A DNA stretch of 64,000 bases from Hemicentrotus pulcherrimus (taxonomy: Eukaryota > Echinodermata > Echinoidea > Camarodonta > Strongylocentrotidae), in NCBI GenBank assembly GCA_003118195.1, contig BEXV01001398.1, forward strand, positions 18,993-82,992, written 5' to 3'. Every line of letters starts with the position of its first letter. Position 1 is the first letter of the stretch. A program made the translations under genes and the position numbers. The notes under the pieces were generated by a model. That model did not search any database, was not told where the DNA came from, and worked only from the letters and a program-made list of their open reading frames with translations. Positions 34,601 to 40,209 of the stretch are shown here, one piece after another.

Positions 34601-35171
34601 CCTTATAATGCCTTTGTGAGGAAAGATATCACTCAAAACAAACCTGGAGTAAATCATTTTCTTTACACATGCAGTACTATTATCAAAATATCAACTTTGC
34701 ACTTGTGAACAATTTTTTTGTCTTCAGATACATCAATGCTAAAAATTAAAAAAATATATACATTACAAAAGTTGATGCTACTGATATCAATGCATTTAAT
34801 TGAATTTATACAAATGTATTATAGAATTGCAGCAATATTTATTTTCATACTAATTCTATGAAAGAAGATCTTAGTTGTAAAAATGCTCAAGTTCCCTACA
34901 AAGTACACTTATTACATATATATTCCTGTGTTTTTTAATTGACAAATTTAATAATTTGCTTCTTAGTAACCTTATTTGCCAAATAGACTTTCTTGTTTCC
35001 TCCCGAGCTGTTGAGCTTTGCCGAGAGCACTGAACAGTTGCCATCATCCAGAAAGGTGTTGAGCTCCCTGGCCGAGTAGAGGCTGGTGATTGCGCTGTCA
35101 TTGGCTGGGAGGCCTAGGAGTGACCCACAAGAGGACAGCACATGCTCCTTCCGGACGTCCTCGGCAGGCAT
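1..35171 (-). CDS. DYNC2H1: Cytoplasmic dynein 2 heavy chain, N-terminal 2658 residues (3' truncated by window)
   Basis: This gene encodes the motor heavy chain of retrograde intraflagellar transport in cilia. Coding exons in transcript order (descending positions), placed by GT/AG sites, unbroken phase and family similarity: 35171-34971, 34489-34343, 33667-33505, 32549-32286, 31860-31628, 31116-30945, 30367-30217, 29229-29082, 28275-28100, 27695-27500, 27246-26986, 26634-26536, 26003-25864, 25197-24969, 24639-24512, 23905-23662, 23149-23000, 22302-22097, 21071-20916, 20220-20097, 19592-19422, 19094-18936, 18496-18273, 17753-17621, 17084-16854, 16101-15976, 14972-14790, 14296-14119, 13715-13534, 12766-12584, 11843-11620, 10937-10822, 10292-10087, 9516-9340, 8800-8713, 8267-8060, 7451-7166, 6515-6417, 5983-5823, 5287-5041, 3300-3149, 2499-2355, 1951-1681, 1023-889, 101-1. 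They sum to 7974 nt with no internal frame break. The start codon was chosen because the N-terminus aligns with the family from LNTFLDDGN onward and a strong acceptor lies upstream at 35249. The dynein-2 class (not dynein-1 or axonemal) is shown by LRKWH, YEYQGN and [12 protein letters not shown] signatures throughout. Full family length is about 4300 residues, so roughly 60% is present. Confidence 0.97.
521..802 (+). mobile_element. tRNA-derived SINE (family A), copy 1
   Basis: The head looks like a tRNA with box A TGGTCGAGTGGTTAAG and box B GTTCGAGAC. It is followed by a unique body (CACTCAACCCAGGTG, GAATTAATTCCTTGAAATGC) and an (ATT)n tail. It lies in the DYNC2H1 intron between exons 101 and 889, antisense to the gene. 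A reverse copy is at 29938-30185. This structure matches SINEs known from sea urchins; exact family not assigned. Confidence 0.8.
1057..1225. mobile_element. Short inverted-repeat element (family D), copy 1
   Basis: TTAAAGGCCCACTGCACTAC, TTGGCCCCCCATGATCCTCT and ACCTGTCCAGTGACCTTACA correspond, in reverse complement, to the element at 63745-63925 and 32588-32768. It lies in the DYNC2H1 intron next to exon 889-1023. Confidence 0.7.
1681..7451 (-). CDS. DYNC2H1: DYNC2H1 AAA3 module exons
   Basis: Seven exons (7451-7166, 6515-6417, 5983-5823, 5287-5041, 3300-3149, 2499-2355, 1951-1681) encode the AAA2-AAA3 junction and AAA3. The AAA3 P-loop reads GPDGCGKG at about residues 2301-2308, ending in Gly instead of the usual Ser/Thr. 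As far as I know this is also seen in vertebrate dynein-2, so it is a class trait and not a local defect. Exon 5287-5041 contains [19 protein letters not shown], the Walker B region. Exon 3300-3149 has [16 protein letters not shown] and TTRFTS-like RFTSIVRIC. Exon 1951-1681 has the conserved [10 protein letters not shown] and SYEARRLF. The intron between exons 5041 and 3149 contains a hAT-like element. Confidence 0.94.
2915..3095 (+). mobile_element. tRNA-derived SINE (family B), copy 1
   Basis: A degenerate tRNA-like head (GGTTAGCGCAGTGG, then a box B-like TTTGAAACC) is followed by a body shared with the elements at 11320, 16448 and 42140: GCACTAGTGCCCTTTGGTAAGGCA and CCGTTGGTCCCCTAGTTACT (written in part). 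It lies in the intron between DYNC2H1 exons 2355 and 3149. Confidence 0.65.
3666..4898. mobile_element. Non-autonomous hAT-like element with 8-bp target duplication
   Basis: The same octamer CTACAGAC flanks both ends (3666-3673 and 4891-4898). The element (3674-4890, 1217 bases) begins CAGGCAAAATATTA and ends in the reverse complement of CAGCCAAAAAAATA, an imperfect terminal inverted repeat. Internally GGGGGCTC/GGGGGCTT motifs near both ends are in opposite orientations. An 8-bp duplication with CAG-type ends is typical of the hAT superfamily. No transposase frame is recognisable; the 110-codon frame at 4461-4793 matches nothing I know. It sits in the DYNC2H1 intron between exons 3149 and 5041. 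Confidence 0.8.
8060..10937 (-). CDS. DYNC2H1: DYNC2H1 AAA2 module exons
   Basis: Five exons (10937-10822, 10292-10087, 9516-9340, 8800-8713, 8267-8060) span the end of AAA1 and AAA2. The AAA2 P-loop GPSGSGKST is at about residues 1989-1997 in exon 9516-9340, followed by [10 protein letters not shown]. The Walker B-like [13 protein letters not shown] and the downstream [35 protein letters not shown] run is in exon 8267-8060. These are textbook dynein AAA2 elements; in the family AAA2 binds but does not hydrolyse nucleotide. The intron between exons 10087 and 9340 holds a long trinucleotide array and a copy of the exon 10087 3' end. Confidence 0.95.
9720..9961. repeat. Trinucleotide arrays (CTC)n and (CAT)n
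   Basis: A (CCT)n run (about 9828-9862) is followed by (CAT)n/(CAC)n (about 9883-9961). It is in the DYNC2H1 intron between exons 9340 and 10087 and abuts the decayed exon copy at 9962-10010. Confidence 0.95.
9962..10010 (-). pseudogene. Decayed copy of the 3' end of DYNC2H1 exon 10087-10292
   Basis: The minus strand reads [14 protein letters not shown] against [14 protein letters not shown] in the true exon about 122 bases away. The junction equivalent is ATATCTGTG against ATACCTGTG, so the donor GT reads GA here. It abuts a (CAT)n array on its 3' transcript side, ending at about 9961. Confidence 0.85.
10322..10452. repeat. (CAT)n-rich tract
   Basis: Imperfect CAT/CAG repeats in the intron upstream (in transcript) of exon 10087-10292, about 30 bases from its acceptor. 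Confidence 0.9.
11027..11065 (-). pseudogene. Possible short copy of DYNC2H1 exon 10822-10937
   Basis: ATCATAGTGCTGTTGTGGT matches GTCATAGTGCTGCTGTGGT in the exon encoding PQQHYDW, with weaker similarity on either side. It lies about 100 bases upstream of the exon in the transcript. The match is short and could be chance, but it fits the pattern of other fragments in this gene. Confidence 0.45.
11320..11541 (-). mobile_element. tRNA-derived SINE (family B), copy 2
   Basis: The minus strand starts with GCGATGGCTCAGTTGGTAGA, a clear box A, and has box B GGGTCCGAAACC. The body reads GCGCTAGTGCCCTTCGGTAA, then AAGCCGTCTGTCCTCTGGTT, and ends in a TAG/TAC-rich tail. This is the best-preserved family B copy and is in sense with DYNC2H1. 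Confidence 0.8.
11620..14296 (-). CDS. DYNC2H1: DYNC2H1 AAA1 module exons (main ATPase site)
   Basis: Four exons (14296-14119, 13715-13534, 12766-12584, 11843-11620) encode AAA1. The P-loop GPAGTGKT lies at about residues 1697-1704 in exon 13715-13534. The Walker B motif with catalytic Asp-Glu (GCFDEFNR, D1749/E1750) is in exon 12766-12584. The [18 protein letters not shown] and [14 protein letters not shown] segments, carrying sensor and arginine-finger elements, are in exon 11843-11620. All key residues are intact, so this should be an active ATPase. Two extra, decayed copies of the Walker B exon sit in the intron just upstream in the transcript (12818-12941 and 12993-13114). They lack a donor site and are not needed for an intact frame. 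Confidence 0.95.
11905..12295. repeat. (GAT)n-rich tract
   Basis: Imperfect GAT/GAC repeats over nearly 400 bases in the intron between DYNC2H1 exons 11620 and 12584. Frames through it give Ser- or Asp-rich peptides without meaning. Confidence 0.9.
12818..12941 (-). pseudogene. Decayed tandem copy of the DYNC2H1 AAA1 Walker B exon (copy 2)
   Basis: This copy reproduces most of the exon at 12584-12766 and about 45 bases of the intron before it. The encoded run is [36 protein letters not shown], with Gly changed to Arg at the first codon and GRIF changed to ERIF. By eye there are about 7 mismatches over roughly 130 bases. It stops inside the exon, after MQIQ, and has no donor. Its acceptor (CATCTAG) is preserved. 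Reading on from it passes out of frame into the true exon and stops near 12696, so using this acceptor would give a truncated protein. The copy offset is about 175 bases. Confidence 0.9.
12993..13114 (-). pseudogene. Decayed tandem copy of the DYNC2H1 AAA1 Walker B exon (copy 3)
   Basis: A third and more degraded copy lies about 179 bases beyond copy 2. It keeps the CTGCAT...GAGACGGCTGACAGCAC and CACTTCACCAGACCAATAAAG blocks and the exon-start ATCGATACCCTAG. A several-base insertion (ATGT after AGCAC) and a deletion that removes the GCAACCCCAAGCA stretch break the frame. It is not usable as an exon. Confidence 0.85.
14790..21071 (-). CDS. DYNC2H1: DYNC2H1 linker-domain exons (about residues 1103-1605)
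   Basis: Nine exons encode the linker, the mechanical element that swings across the AAA ring. Typical dynein linker landmarks are visible: [14 protein letters not shown] and [17 protein letters not shown] in exon 18496-18273, DNRV plus [17 protein letters not shown] in exon 17753-17621, and [26 protein letters not shown] and [12 protein letters not shown] in exon 17084-16854. All junctions keep phase. The exon at 16101-15976 ([17 protein letters not shown]) is less conserved, with a short species-specific insert around [11 protein letters not shown]. The function is known from the family; the sequence shows only the domain identity. Confidence 0.94.
15463..15625 (+). repeat. Interspersed repeat fragment (family N), copy 1
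   Basis: CGAAAGCAGAAGTGTTTTAG plus GGGCTAATTTTTT, and ACACCATATCACAGACACTG further on, recur at 33404-33480 and, reversed, at 53446-53505. It contains one ambiguous base. Confidence 0.7.
16448..16660 (-). mobile_element. tRNA-derived SINE (family B), copy 3
   Basis: It carries the same head (TGAGCCATCGC on the plus strand is the reverse of the box A region) and the same body as the copy at 11320-11541, including GCTTGTAAGTGAGCAACCAG and GACGGCTTAACGTC. It lies in the DYNC2H1 intron between exons 15976 and 16854. Confidence 0.8.
17410..17575 (-). mobile_element. Degenerate tRNA-derived SINE (family B), copy 4
   Basis: GAAGGCACTA, GGGACCA and GACTGCTGCTCCAACAACTCA on the plus strand follow the family B order, but with many changes and small losses. 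It is identified only by comparison with the copy at 16448-16660. Confidence 0.5.
19595..20096. other. DYNC2H1 intron, nothing recognised
   Basis: Unique AT-rich sequence between exons 19422-19592 and 20097-20220. No repeat family or conserved frame is visible to me. Confidence 0.4.
21080..22090. other. DYNC2H1 intron with possible repeat remnant
   Basis: CAGACCTGCCAACC at 21499 and TACTGGTCTG ending at 21844 might be ends of an old transposon about 345 bases long (internal AAATCGTA and GTATTC motifs recur), but no target duplication is evident. Confidence 0.3.
22097..35171 (-). CDS. DYNC2H1: DYNC2H1 tail (stem) exons, residues 1 to about 1103
   Basis: Eighteen coding exons encode the N-terminal tail, which in dynein-2 dimerises the chains and binds intermediate and light-intermediate chains. 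Visible family landmarks include FFKLRP near residue 76, [13 protein letters not shown] around residue 360, [35 protein letters not shown] and [18 protein letters not shown]. These blocks follow the vertebrate order without missing segments. Compared with vertebrate proteins the extreme N-terminus (first ~35 residues) is poorly conserved. The segment after exon 27246-26986 has a slightly longer polar loop (GSKDAGQGK). Introns in this section carry decayed copies of the exons at 28100, 25864 and 23000 (listed separately). Confidence 0.93.
22664..22800 (-). pseudogene. Decayed copy of DYNC2H1 exon 23000-23149
   Basis: This segment aligns over most of its length with the true exon about 335 bases away, sharing CCTTGATCATAAGTTGA, CTCCATCATGAG, GGCGTGAAGCTGTG, TGAACTGATC and GTGCGGAGCAGCT. 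Lesions: the Trp codon in the [17 protein letters not shown] is a TAG stop, two bases are missing after AGCTGTG, and similarity fades where the 5' end of the exon should be. It lies downstream of the true exon in the transcript, inside the following intron. Confidence 0.88.
23461..23489. repeat. Poly-G tract
   Basis: More than 20 consecutive G with one ambiguous base at 23483, in the intron between DYNC2H1 exons 23000 and 23662. The ambiguity probably reflects difficult sequencing. Confidence 0.95.
25261..25345 (-). pseudogene. Second, more diverged copy of the 3' part of DYNC2H1 exon 25864-26003
   Basis: The minus strand reads [13 protein letters not shown] followed by LFEEKLNF, matching [19 protein letters not shown] in the true exon. 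GGTTCTCATT and AGAGC-TTCAGC are shared in register. It is flanked on the transcript-upstream side by more ATC-rich DNA. Similarity is short but matches in both DNA and encoded peptide. Confidence 0.7.
25360..25500. repeat. (ATC)n-rich tract
   Basis: Imperfect ATC repeats between the two decayed copies of exon 25864-26003 (25261-25345 and 25503-25580). Confidence 0.85.
25503..25580 (-). pseudogene. Decayed copy of the 3' part of DYNC2H1 exon 25864-26003
   Basis: On the minus strand the segment reads [17 protein letters not shown], then a one-base loss, then RELIYR. The true exon has [24 protein letters not shown]. The donor is changed from GT to GA. It ends abruptly in the (ATC)n tract that separates it from the true exon. 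Confidence 0.85.
25581..25855. repeat. (ATC)n array
   Basis: About 275 bases of nearly pure ATC/GTC repeats, ending about 10 bases before the donor end of DYNC2H1 exon 25864-26003. On the transcript it reads (GAT)n immediately after the donor. Confidence 0.95.
27965..28078. repeat. (CCA)n array
   Basis: About 110 bases of CCA/CTA repeats starting about 20 bases after the donor of exon 28100-28275 in the transcript, where it reads (TGG)n. Such a run is G-rich in the RNA. Confidence 0.95.
28361..28400 (-). pseudogene. Short copy of the 5' end of DYNC2H1 exon 28100-28275 with its acceptor
   Basis: CTGGGAGGTCTGCTCCACCTA and CATGGTATTTGCAAA match TTGGGAGGTCTGTTCCACCTA and CAGGGTATCTGCAAC of the true exon about 124 bases away, in the same orientation and including the acceptor junction. 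About 40 bases are recognisable. Confidence 0.7.
28770..29046. mobile_element. MITE-like near-palindromic element
   Basis: The ends GGGAGGTGTTTCATAAAGAC and (reverse complement of the right end) GGGGAGTGTTTCACAAAGAC match, and matching continues inward (ACTATGGCAGGC against the TTCCATAGTTAAG side). The whole 277-base unit can fold into one long imperfect hairpin. It sits directly before the donor side of DYNC2H1 exon 29082-29229. Confidence 0.75.
29938..30185 (-). mobile_element. tRNA-derived SINE (family A), copy 2
   Basis: This is the reverse complement of the element at 521-802. It shares the CACCTGGGT, AAGGAATCAATTCCTG and GCATTAATCG-type blocks, box B (GGTTCAATCCC on the minus strand) and an AT-rich (AAT)n tail at its low-coordinate end. 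It sits about 30 bases from the donor of exon 30217-30367. Confidence 0.8.
32588..32768. mobile_element. Short inverted-repeat element (family D), copy 2
   Basis: GAGGTCACTGACAGGTGCCT, GAAAAAGAGGATCGTGGGGG and GTAGTACAGTGTGGCTTTAA match the copy at 63745-63925. It is in the DYNC2H1 intron upstream (in transcript) of exon 32286-32549, about 40 bases from its acceptor. Confidence 0.75.
33085..33480 (+). repeat. Interspersed repeat fragments (family N), copy 2
   Basis: TATTTTGAAGCGCAA at 33102 and ACACCATATCACAGACACTG at 33405 are both present in the copy at 15463-15625, here separated by about 290 bases of other sequence including a short (TG)n tract (33177-33191). It lies immediately on the donor side of DYNC2H1 exon 33505-33667. 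Confidence 0.65.
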
Positions 35172-35248
35172 TGTGAACCTTGGACTTGGTTTGCAGTTTA
35201 AAAACTCACTTTTGATTGAGCATTGTTGTCATTTTAAATTTGTTAAAT
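35172..35248 (-). other. DYNC2H1: 5' UTR part of the DYNC2H1 start-codon exon
   Basis: Upstream of the ATG at 35171 the minus strand has an excellent acceptor: a long T-rich tract followed by TTTTTTAACAG ending at 35249. This predicts that the coding exon begins at 35248 with about 77 bases of 5' UTR, spliced to a non-coding first exon further upstream. An in-frame stop occurs upstream of the ATG within this stretch. This is splice-signal inference only. Confidence 0.5.
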
Positions 35249-35411
35249 CTGTTAAAAAATAAGGAAAAAGACAGTGTTTGAAAAAGTATGATCCAAGTAA
35301 AGAAAAGAAAAAGGCATAAACAGTGTAATCTTCTTTTCTCTAGAATCAAGAAAATACAAAAGGCTTGAATTTTTATGTTAAATTGGCACTGTTAGCAAAA
35401 TGTTGACTCCT

Positions 35412-35518
35412 ATACCGTAAATCTCCGTGTATAAGACGCACTTTTTTTACCGTCGGGAAAATTCAAAAGTCGGGGTGCGTCGTATACACAGGTACAGAAT
35501 ATTTTGAGTCCTCAAAAT
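35412..35518. mobile_element. Terminal-inverted-repeat element (ATACCGTAAATCTC family), copy 2, cut by the assembly gap
   Basis: The 107 bases before the N run match, in reverse complement and almost without change, the right end of the element at 58812-59515 (ATACCGTAAATCTC, TCAAAAGTCGGGGTGCGTCG, TTGAGTCCTCAAAAT). The rest of the element is presumably in the gap. Confidence 0.85.
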
Positions 35519-36389
35519 NNNNNNNNNNNNNNNNNNNNNNNNNNNNNNNNNNNNNNNNNNNNNNNNNNNNNNNNNNNNNNNNNNNNNNNNNNNNNNNNNN
35601 NNNNNNNNNNNNNNNNNNNNNNNNNNNNNNNNNNNNNNNNNNNNNNNNNNNNNNNNNNNNNNNNNNNNNNNNNNNNNNNNNNNNNNNNNNNNNNNNNNNN
35701 NNNNNNNNNNNNNNNNNNNNNNNNNNNNNNNNNNNNNNNNNNNNNNNNNNNNNNNNNNNNNNNNNNNNNNNNNNNNNNNNNNNNNNNNNNNNNNNNNNNN
35801 NNNNNNNNNNNNNNNNNNNNNNNNNNNNNNNNNNNNNNNNNNNNNNNNNNNNNNNNNNNNNNNNNNNNNNNNNNNNNNNNNNNNNNNNNNNNNNNNNNNN
35901 NNNNNNNNNNNNNNNNNNNNNNNNNNNNNNNNNNNNNNNNNNNNNNNNNNNNNNNNNNNNNNNNNNNNNNNNNNNNNNNNNNNNNNNNNNNNNNNNNNNN
36001 NNNNNNNNNNNNNNNNNNNNNNNNNNNNNNNNNNNNNNNNNNNNNNNNNNNNNNNNNNNNNNNNNNNNNNNNNNNNNNNNNNNNNNNNNNNNNNNNNNNN
36101 NNNNNNNNNNNNNNNNNNNNNNNNNNNNNNNNNNNNNNNNNNNNNNNNNNNNNNNNNNNNNNNNNNNNNNNNNNNNNNNNNNNNNNNNNNNNNNNNNNNN
36201 NNNNNNNNNNNNNNNNNNNNNNNNNNNNNNNNNNNNNNNNNNNNNNNNNNNNNNNNNNNNNNNNNNNNNNNNNNNNNNNNNNNNNNNNNNNNNNNNNNNN
36301 NNNNNNNNNNNNNNNNNNNNNNNNNNNNNNNNNNNNNNNNNNNNNNNNNNNNNNNNNNNNNNNNNNNNNNNNNNNNNNNNNNNNNNNNN
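35519..36389. other. Assembly gap (871 N)
   Basis: Unresolved bases inside the predicted first intron of DYNC2H1. The left flank is a repeat copy (35412-35518) and the right flank is another repeat (36395-36665), which probably explains the gap. Any frame drawn through it is meaningless. Confidence 0.99.
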
Positions 36390-36394
36390 CACTA

Positions 36395-36665
36395 CATCGG
36401 TTCCACTTACCAACTTGACTGAAATAATCTGTTTAATGGTCACTTTTTAGGAAATCATGGGTCAACATCGACATCCATGTTTTTCACTCTCGCTGTGTGT
36501 TGAAATCTCATTTGTTCTAGTCTACGCCGAAGGCAAAATGATTAGTCTAGATCTAGATCTAGAGGTCTAGAGGTCTATGAGGAAAAACTGTGATAGCGCT
36601 AGCTGTTACGAACGTGTAGCTCGCACACAGTTTTTTCCTCATAATCATTTTGCCAATGTGGACTC
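36395..36665. repeat. Interspersed repeat with an internal hairpin, copy 1
   Basis: It shares GGTTCCACTTACCAACTTGA, GAAATCATGGGTCAA, CGACATCCATG and TAGTCTACGCCGAAGGCAAA with 38755-38960. Both copies contain an inverted repeat around AACTGTG...CACAGTT. This copy has an extra run of overlapping TCTAGA units (36544-36575). Confidence 0.7.
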
Positions 36666-36990
36666 CTGAATCTGCCCTACACAACACCGTGTAACAGGCG
36701 AGATCACACGTGATAGATGTTCTCTGTCTCAAACCTCGATCTAAACTATTTTTGAGATAGTCGAGAGCACTCTGCAGTCCCACACGTACATTTCCGTGAT
36801 GTAAAAGTAAAAGTGGTTGCCAGGGATCAGCGTTCCGTATCTATGTGCAATATTATTTATTCTGCACAGAAGTGTCAGCCTTCCAAGTACAATAAAATAC
36901 ATTTACATAAGTCTATATATACGTAAAGCTTTGTTATTATATTCTAATTTGACTAAAATTTGATATAAAATTGAAATTACGGGGCCTTAC

Positions 36991-37265
36991 CACATCGGAA
37001 CTAAATCAATCGGCGATGAAATACAGGAATGTCTTCTGCCAATCACGGCGTCAAGATCGCGATTTCCGATTGGTCGAATCTTTGAGGTGCTCCATTTTGA
37101 CCAATCCCCGGAGCTGTTAGGTAAGGGCGAATTCGCCGGTAAAACGCATGCGCAGCCCGTGCGGTAATGGCGAGCTACACAGGGGGGACATGGGCGAAAA
37201 CGTACCACTAAAACTCGTTATGATTCCAGCTTTGTCAACCAACCTATTTACATTTTGTAAGTATA
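36991..37265. promoter_or_regulatory. Probable divergent promoter and non-coding first exons of DYNC2H1 (-) and the DCN1-like gene (+)
   Basis: This GC-richer island lies between the two head-to-head genes. It holds CCAAT boxes at 37039-37043 and 37101-37105, an inverted one (ATTGG) at 37069-37073, and an NRF1-like palindrome CGCATGCGCA at 37145-37154. On the minus strand GTG|GTAAGG gives a strong donor with exon end at 36991, fitting a DYNC2H1 non-coding exon that would splice to 35248. On the plus strand ATTTT|GTAAGTAT gives a strong donor with exon end at 37256, fitting a 5' UTR exon for the DCN1-like gene. Transcription starts cannot be placed exactly; the pairing is inferred from motif layout. 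Confidence 0.5.
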
Positions 37266-37880
37266 ATCGTTCGCTATTGATATTTGACAGTAATATAATT
37301 CATTATTATTATTTCTATTTCAAGGAAACTGTGTTATTTCGTCTGATTTCTAAACGTAAACATAGTCTGACATCCAATGTTCGTCATAGCGAAGTGTCAC
37401 TTTGAGGATAATGTGTGTGTATCTTTGTGTGTGCGATGCTTGCTGCAACTGTTTTTTTATGAGGATGGGAGTTCTCCCGGCCCGGCACTTACCCGGCACA
37501 GTGCCTGGCGCTGTCGCTGGCCTGACCTTGTCGACCGGACCAGCTGCCAAACCGGTCAGTTTTTGCATGTTCAAGGTTAGGATTAGGTTTAGAGTAAGAG
37601 TTTAGATTAGGGTTAGGGTAAAATGACAAAAAATGATTGTTTTTGCAGCACGGCCGAGTTGTCCCGAGGTCTTTTTTAGCCCGGATCTGACCGGACAAAC
37701 ATCCAAGTCTTTCCGATGTCTTCTCACGTCTCTTACTTTGCTCGGATGGGGTTGAGCTAGACTGAATTTTTCTGTCTCTTTTTTTTTTGTTAGCCTCTGA
37801 TTTGGGTAGGGTCGGCTCTCTCTTTAGAGACAGAACAGCCCCATACGTTCTACTGTAGACGCGTTGGTGTAAAGAAACAT
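37260..37880. other. Non-coding stretch downstream of the divergent promoter
   Basis: No gene recognised. It has a short degenerate telomere-like run (TTAGGATTAGG...TTAGGGTTAGGG, about 37574-37620) flanked by CCGGTCAG and CCGGAC motifs, possibly parts of another repeat. This region would be intron 1 of the DCN1-like gene if its first exon ends at 37256. Confidence 0.4.
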
Positions 37881-37882
37881 TA

Positions 37883-38660
37883 GAGTAAAGGAGCCGGTTT
37901 TCGGCCAGTTAAGACAAAATCCTATTTTTTGGACTCTTAACTTCCTATTTATTATCATTTCTTGTTCAAATCATGAAGCAAATATTATAATTATTTAAGC
38001 CAAAAAAGAATCCCCCCCAAAAAAAATCACGAATTGCCATGACAATATTGATTTCAATTTTCACTGTTTTGGAGCCGGTTATCGCCATAGCGAGCCAGTA
38101 TTCGGCCGCATGTCCAAAGTCAATAGGAAGCGCTCGCGCGTGCCGTGCGTTTCCGCGTTGATGTATAGCACGAGCGGGCGGAGCAGGTATCCCATGCCGG
38201 AGCTCCCGGGTGCTCGCCTGCCCGAAAACAGGCGCCGCGGTGATCGGAAGTTGGGATGTGAATTAGACAGACATATCGTGTGTGCGTGGCGGGGTCCGGC
38301 TGCATTGACTTAATACATGCGATGAGATATTTTTGAGCTTGCGATCAACACAAAATCGGGCTCTAAATCTGAAAAATACTTGAAATAAATCTCATTTTAT
38401 GGTACCCATATTTCTTACAGACACGCGTAAGATACTCGATTTTTCAGATTCGGGTAGCGGGACCGCCGATTGCATCGCTAAAATGTGATATTTTAGGATA
38501 TATTTTTCATTGCAAATGTGGTTCTTCAGTGACACTGGCATGGTATGGTATGTGTGGGATATGTGTTATGCTATTATGCGAGGTATTTTAAAGGAATTTT
38601 ATCATGCATCCGACCAATCGGCCGAAAACTGGAACTGGCCGATTACTGGGTACTTTACTC
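37883..38660. mobile_element. TA-flanked terminal-inverted-repeat element
   Basis: The ends read TA|GAGTAAAGGAGCCGG and the reverse complement of TA|GAGTAAAGTACCCAG, with TCGGCCAGTT shared about 15 bases further in on both sides. A TA dinucleotide flanks each end, as in TA-targeting elements of the Tc1/mariner type. The interior (about 38100-38310) is much more GC-rich than its surroundings and has no recognisable transposase. It may be a non-autonomous element. Confidence 0.7.
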
Positions 38661-38754
38661 TACACCAAACTTGGCCAAACTACCGGCCAAATTCCACATT
38701 TCACAGGATGCATATCCGGTGCATCTTATTTTGACAATTAGTTCTAGACTAAAC

Positions 38755-38960
38755 TTGGTTCCACTTACCAACTTGACTGAAATAATCCATTCTATGGTCC
38801 TTTTTAAGGAAATTATGGGTCAAAATCGACATCCATGAAAAAAATCTTGCAGCGGTAGTAGTCTACGCCGAAGGCAAAATGATTATAACGGAAGAACTGT
38901 GCATGTCATTACGAACTCGTAGCTCGCGCACAGTTCTTCTGTTATAATCATCAGTCTAGG
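38755..38960. repeat. Interspersed repeat with an internal hairpin, copy 2
   Basis: This is the direct counterpart of 36395-36665. The hairpin arms GATTATAACGGAAGAACTGTG and its near reverse complement TGCGCACAGTTCTTCTG flank a short loop (arms given in part). It could be the end of a longer inverted-repeat element. Confidence 0.7.
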
Positions 38961-39229
38961 GTTGAGCAAGACCTTCCCAGCTATGAAATTTTTAAAGCAT
39001 TTGATAGCCAAAAACTTGAACATTTCGGCATTAAAACAAAACAAAAAAATTACAGATTATTTTTGCCGATACCGATCACAGGTGCAAGGGTGTCGCTCCG
39101 ATCTTCCAATCCGATCAAAGCCCCAACTTACAGGGTTAAGCAACAGTTTATTGCATATGCATAAATGTCTACTTGCACATACCAAACACACACTTGCACT
39201 TGGAAAAACTAACATCAACCGCTAGATAA

Positions 39230-40209
39230 ACATGTAAGAATCCATACAAATATTTCACAAATGGAATGAAATGGTGAAAAATTTCCGGAAAAATGACACG
39301 CCTTCTTAAATGAGGATCAAACAATCTAGGTATCATCATGTGAGGAAAGAGGTAAATAAAGAGATGATGTCATTTTTCAAACTGTATTGTGGGACGCCCT
39401 TTCAATGAATTGGGTCGAAACAATTTGATAATGATCCGATAACATAACGATATCATTCCAATGAGCCAAACTTGTTTTGATCAGCGCCTAGAACGCACGT
39501 GTATTGGTGTTTATAGCTCACGGTTGTGATATTGCAGAGGTCAGGATTTGGGATTTAAATGGCGTCAGTGAAGTCACATCCGCCACTGAAAAGTCTCTAG
39601 CTATAACACTGCACAGAATACCACCCAAGATATTGGTGTTAGGGCTGCGACAAGTAGTCGAACTTGAGTACCCGCACTGTTGACAACTACTCGAGTAAGA
39701 TTTCTCGTACTCAAATATTCGGCCGCAAAAAAAACAAACCCGGTCACCTGGCACTGTCCAGGCCAAGGCTTACACGTGCCAGGCAGAGCGTCGGCCGCTG
39801 GCATGGTACCGCCAGTAAAAATGTTTCCCAACTCAAGCACTGTCAAACTCACCACTCAGAAACTGGGACCAAATGTCCGGATTTCTGTTTGGACTCGAAG
39901 GAAAATGTATTATTCTGCCATCCTTGGTTTTAAAACAGCATTGTTTACTGTTATTATTATTATTAAATTGGCGCTTCAACCTCAGCTCGAAGTAAAATTG
40001 CATGCGTTTACGGCGACGGACCTGGGATACTTGCTCCCGAGGTATGGTGGTGGCAAAAAAAAATCAAAAAAGAAAAGAAAAAAATTCAAAAAAATTATTA
40101 AAAACATGGCGTCCGAAAATTCGAGTATTCGCTTGTAAGCCTGGCAGTGTACTTGGGTACCTCATTACACTGTTGTGCACAGCCATACACATCATCATTG
40201 TGAGATGAC
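39230..40209. other. Non-coding stretch, possible repeat remnants
   Basis: GGGCTGCGACAAGTAGTCGA at 39642 and ATTCGAGTATTCGCTTGTAA near 40120 look like opposing ends of a degraded transposon, but I cannot define boundaries. There is no gene. The 152-codon frame at 39680-40138 is Lys-rich and matches nothing. Confidence 0.3.

Noticed and set aside
35463..36443. Frames of 300 or more codons on both strands
   Set aside because: They consist almost entirely of undetermined bases in the assembly gap.
37148..37405. Coding first exon of the DCN1-like gene starting MGENVPLKLVM
   Set aside because: It is open to the donor at 37257, but joining to either candidate acceptor (42468 or 42526) gives a stop or the wrong frame. 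It is more likely a non-coding exon with an upstream AUG.
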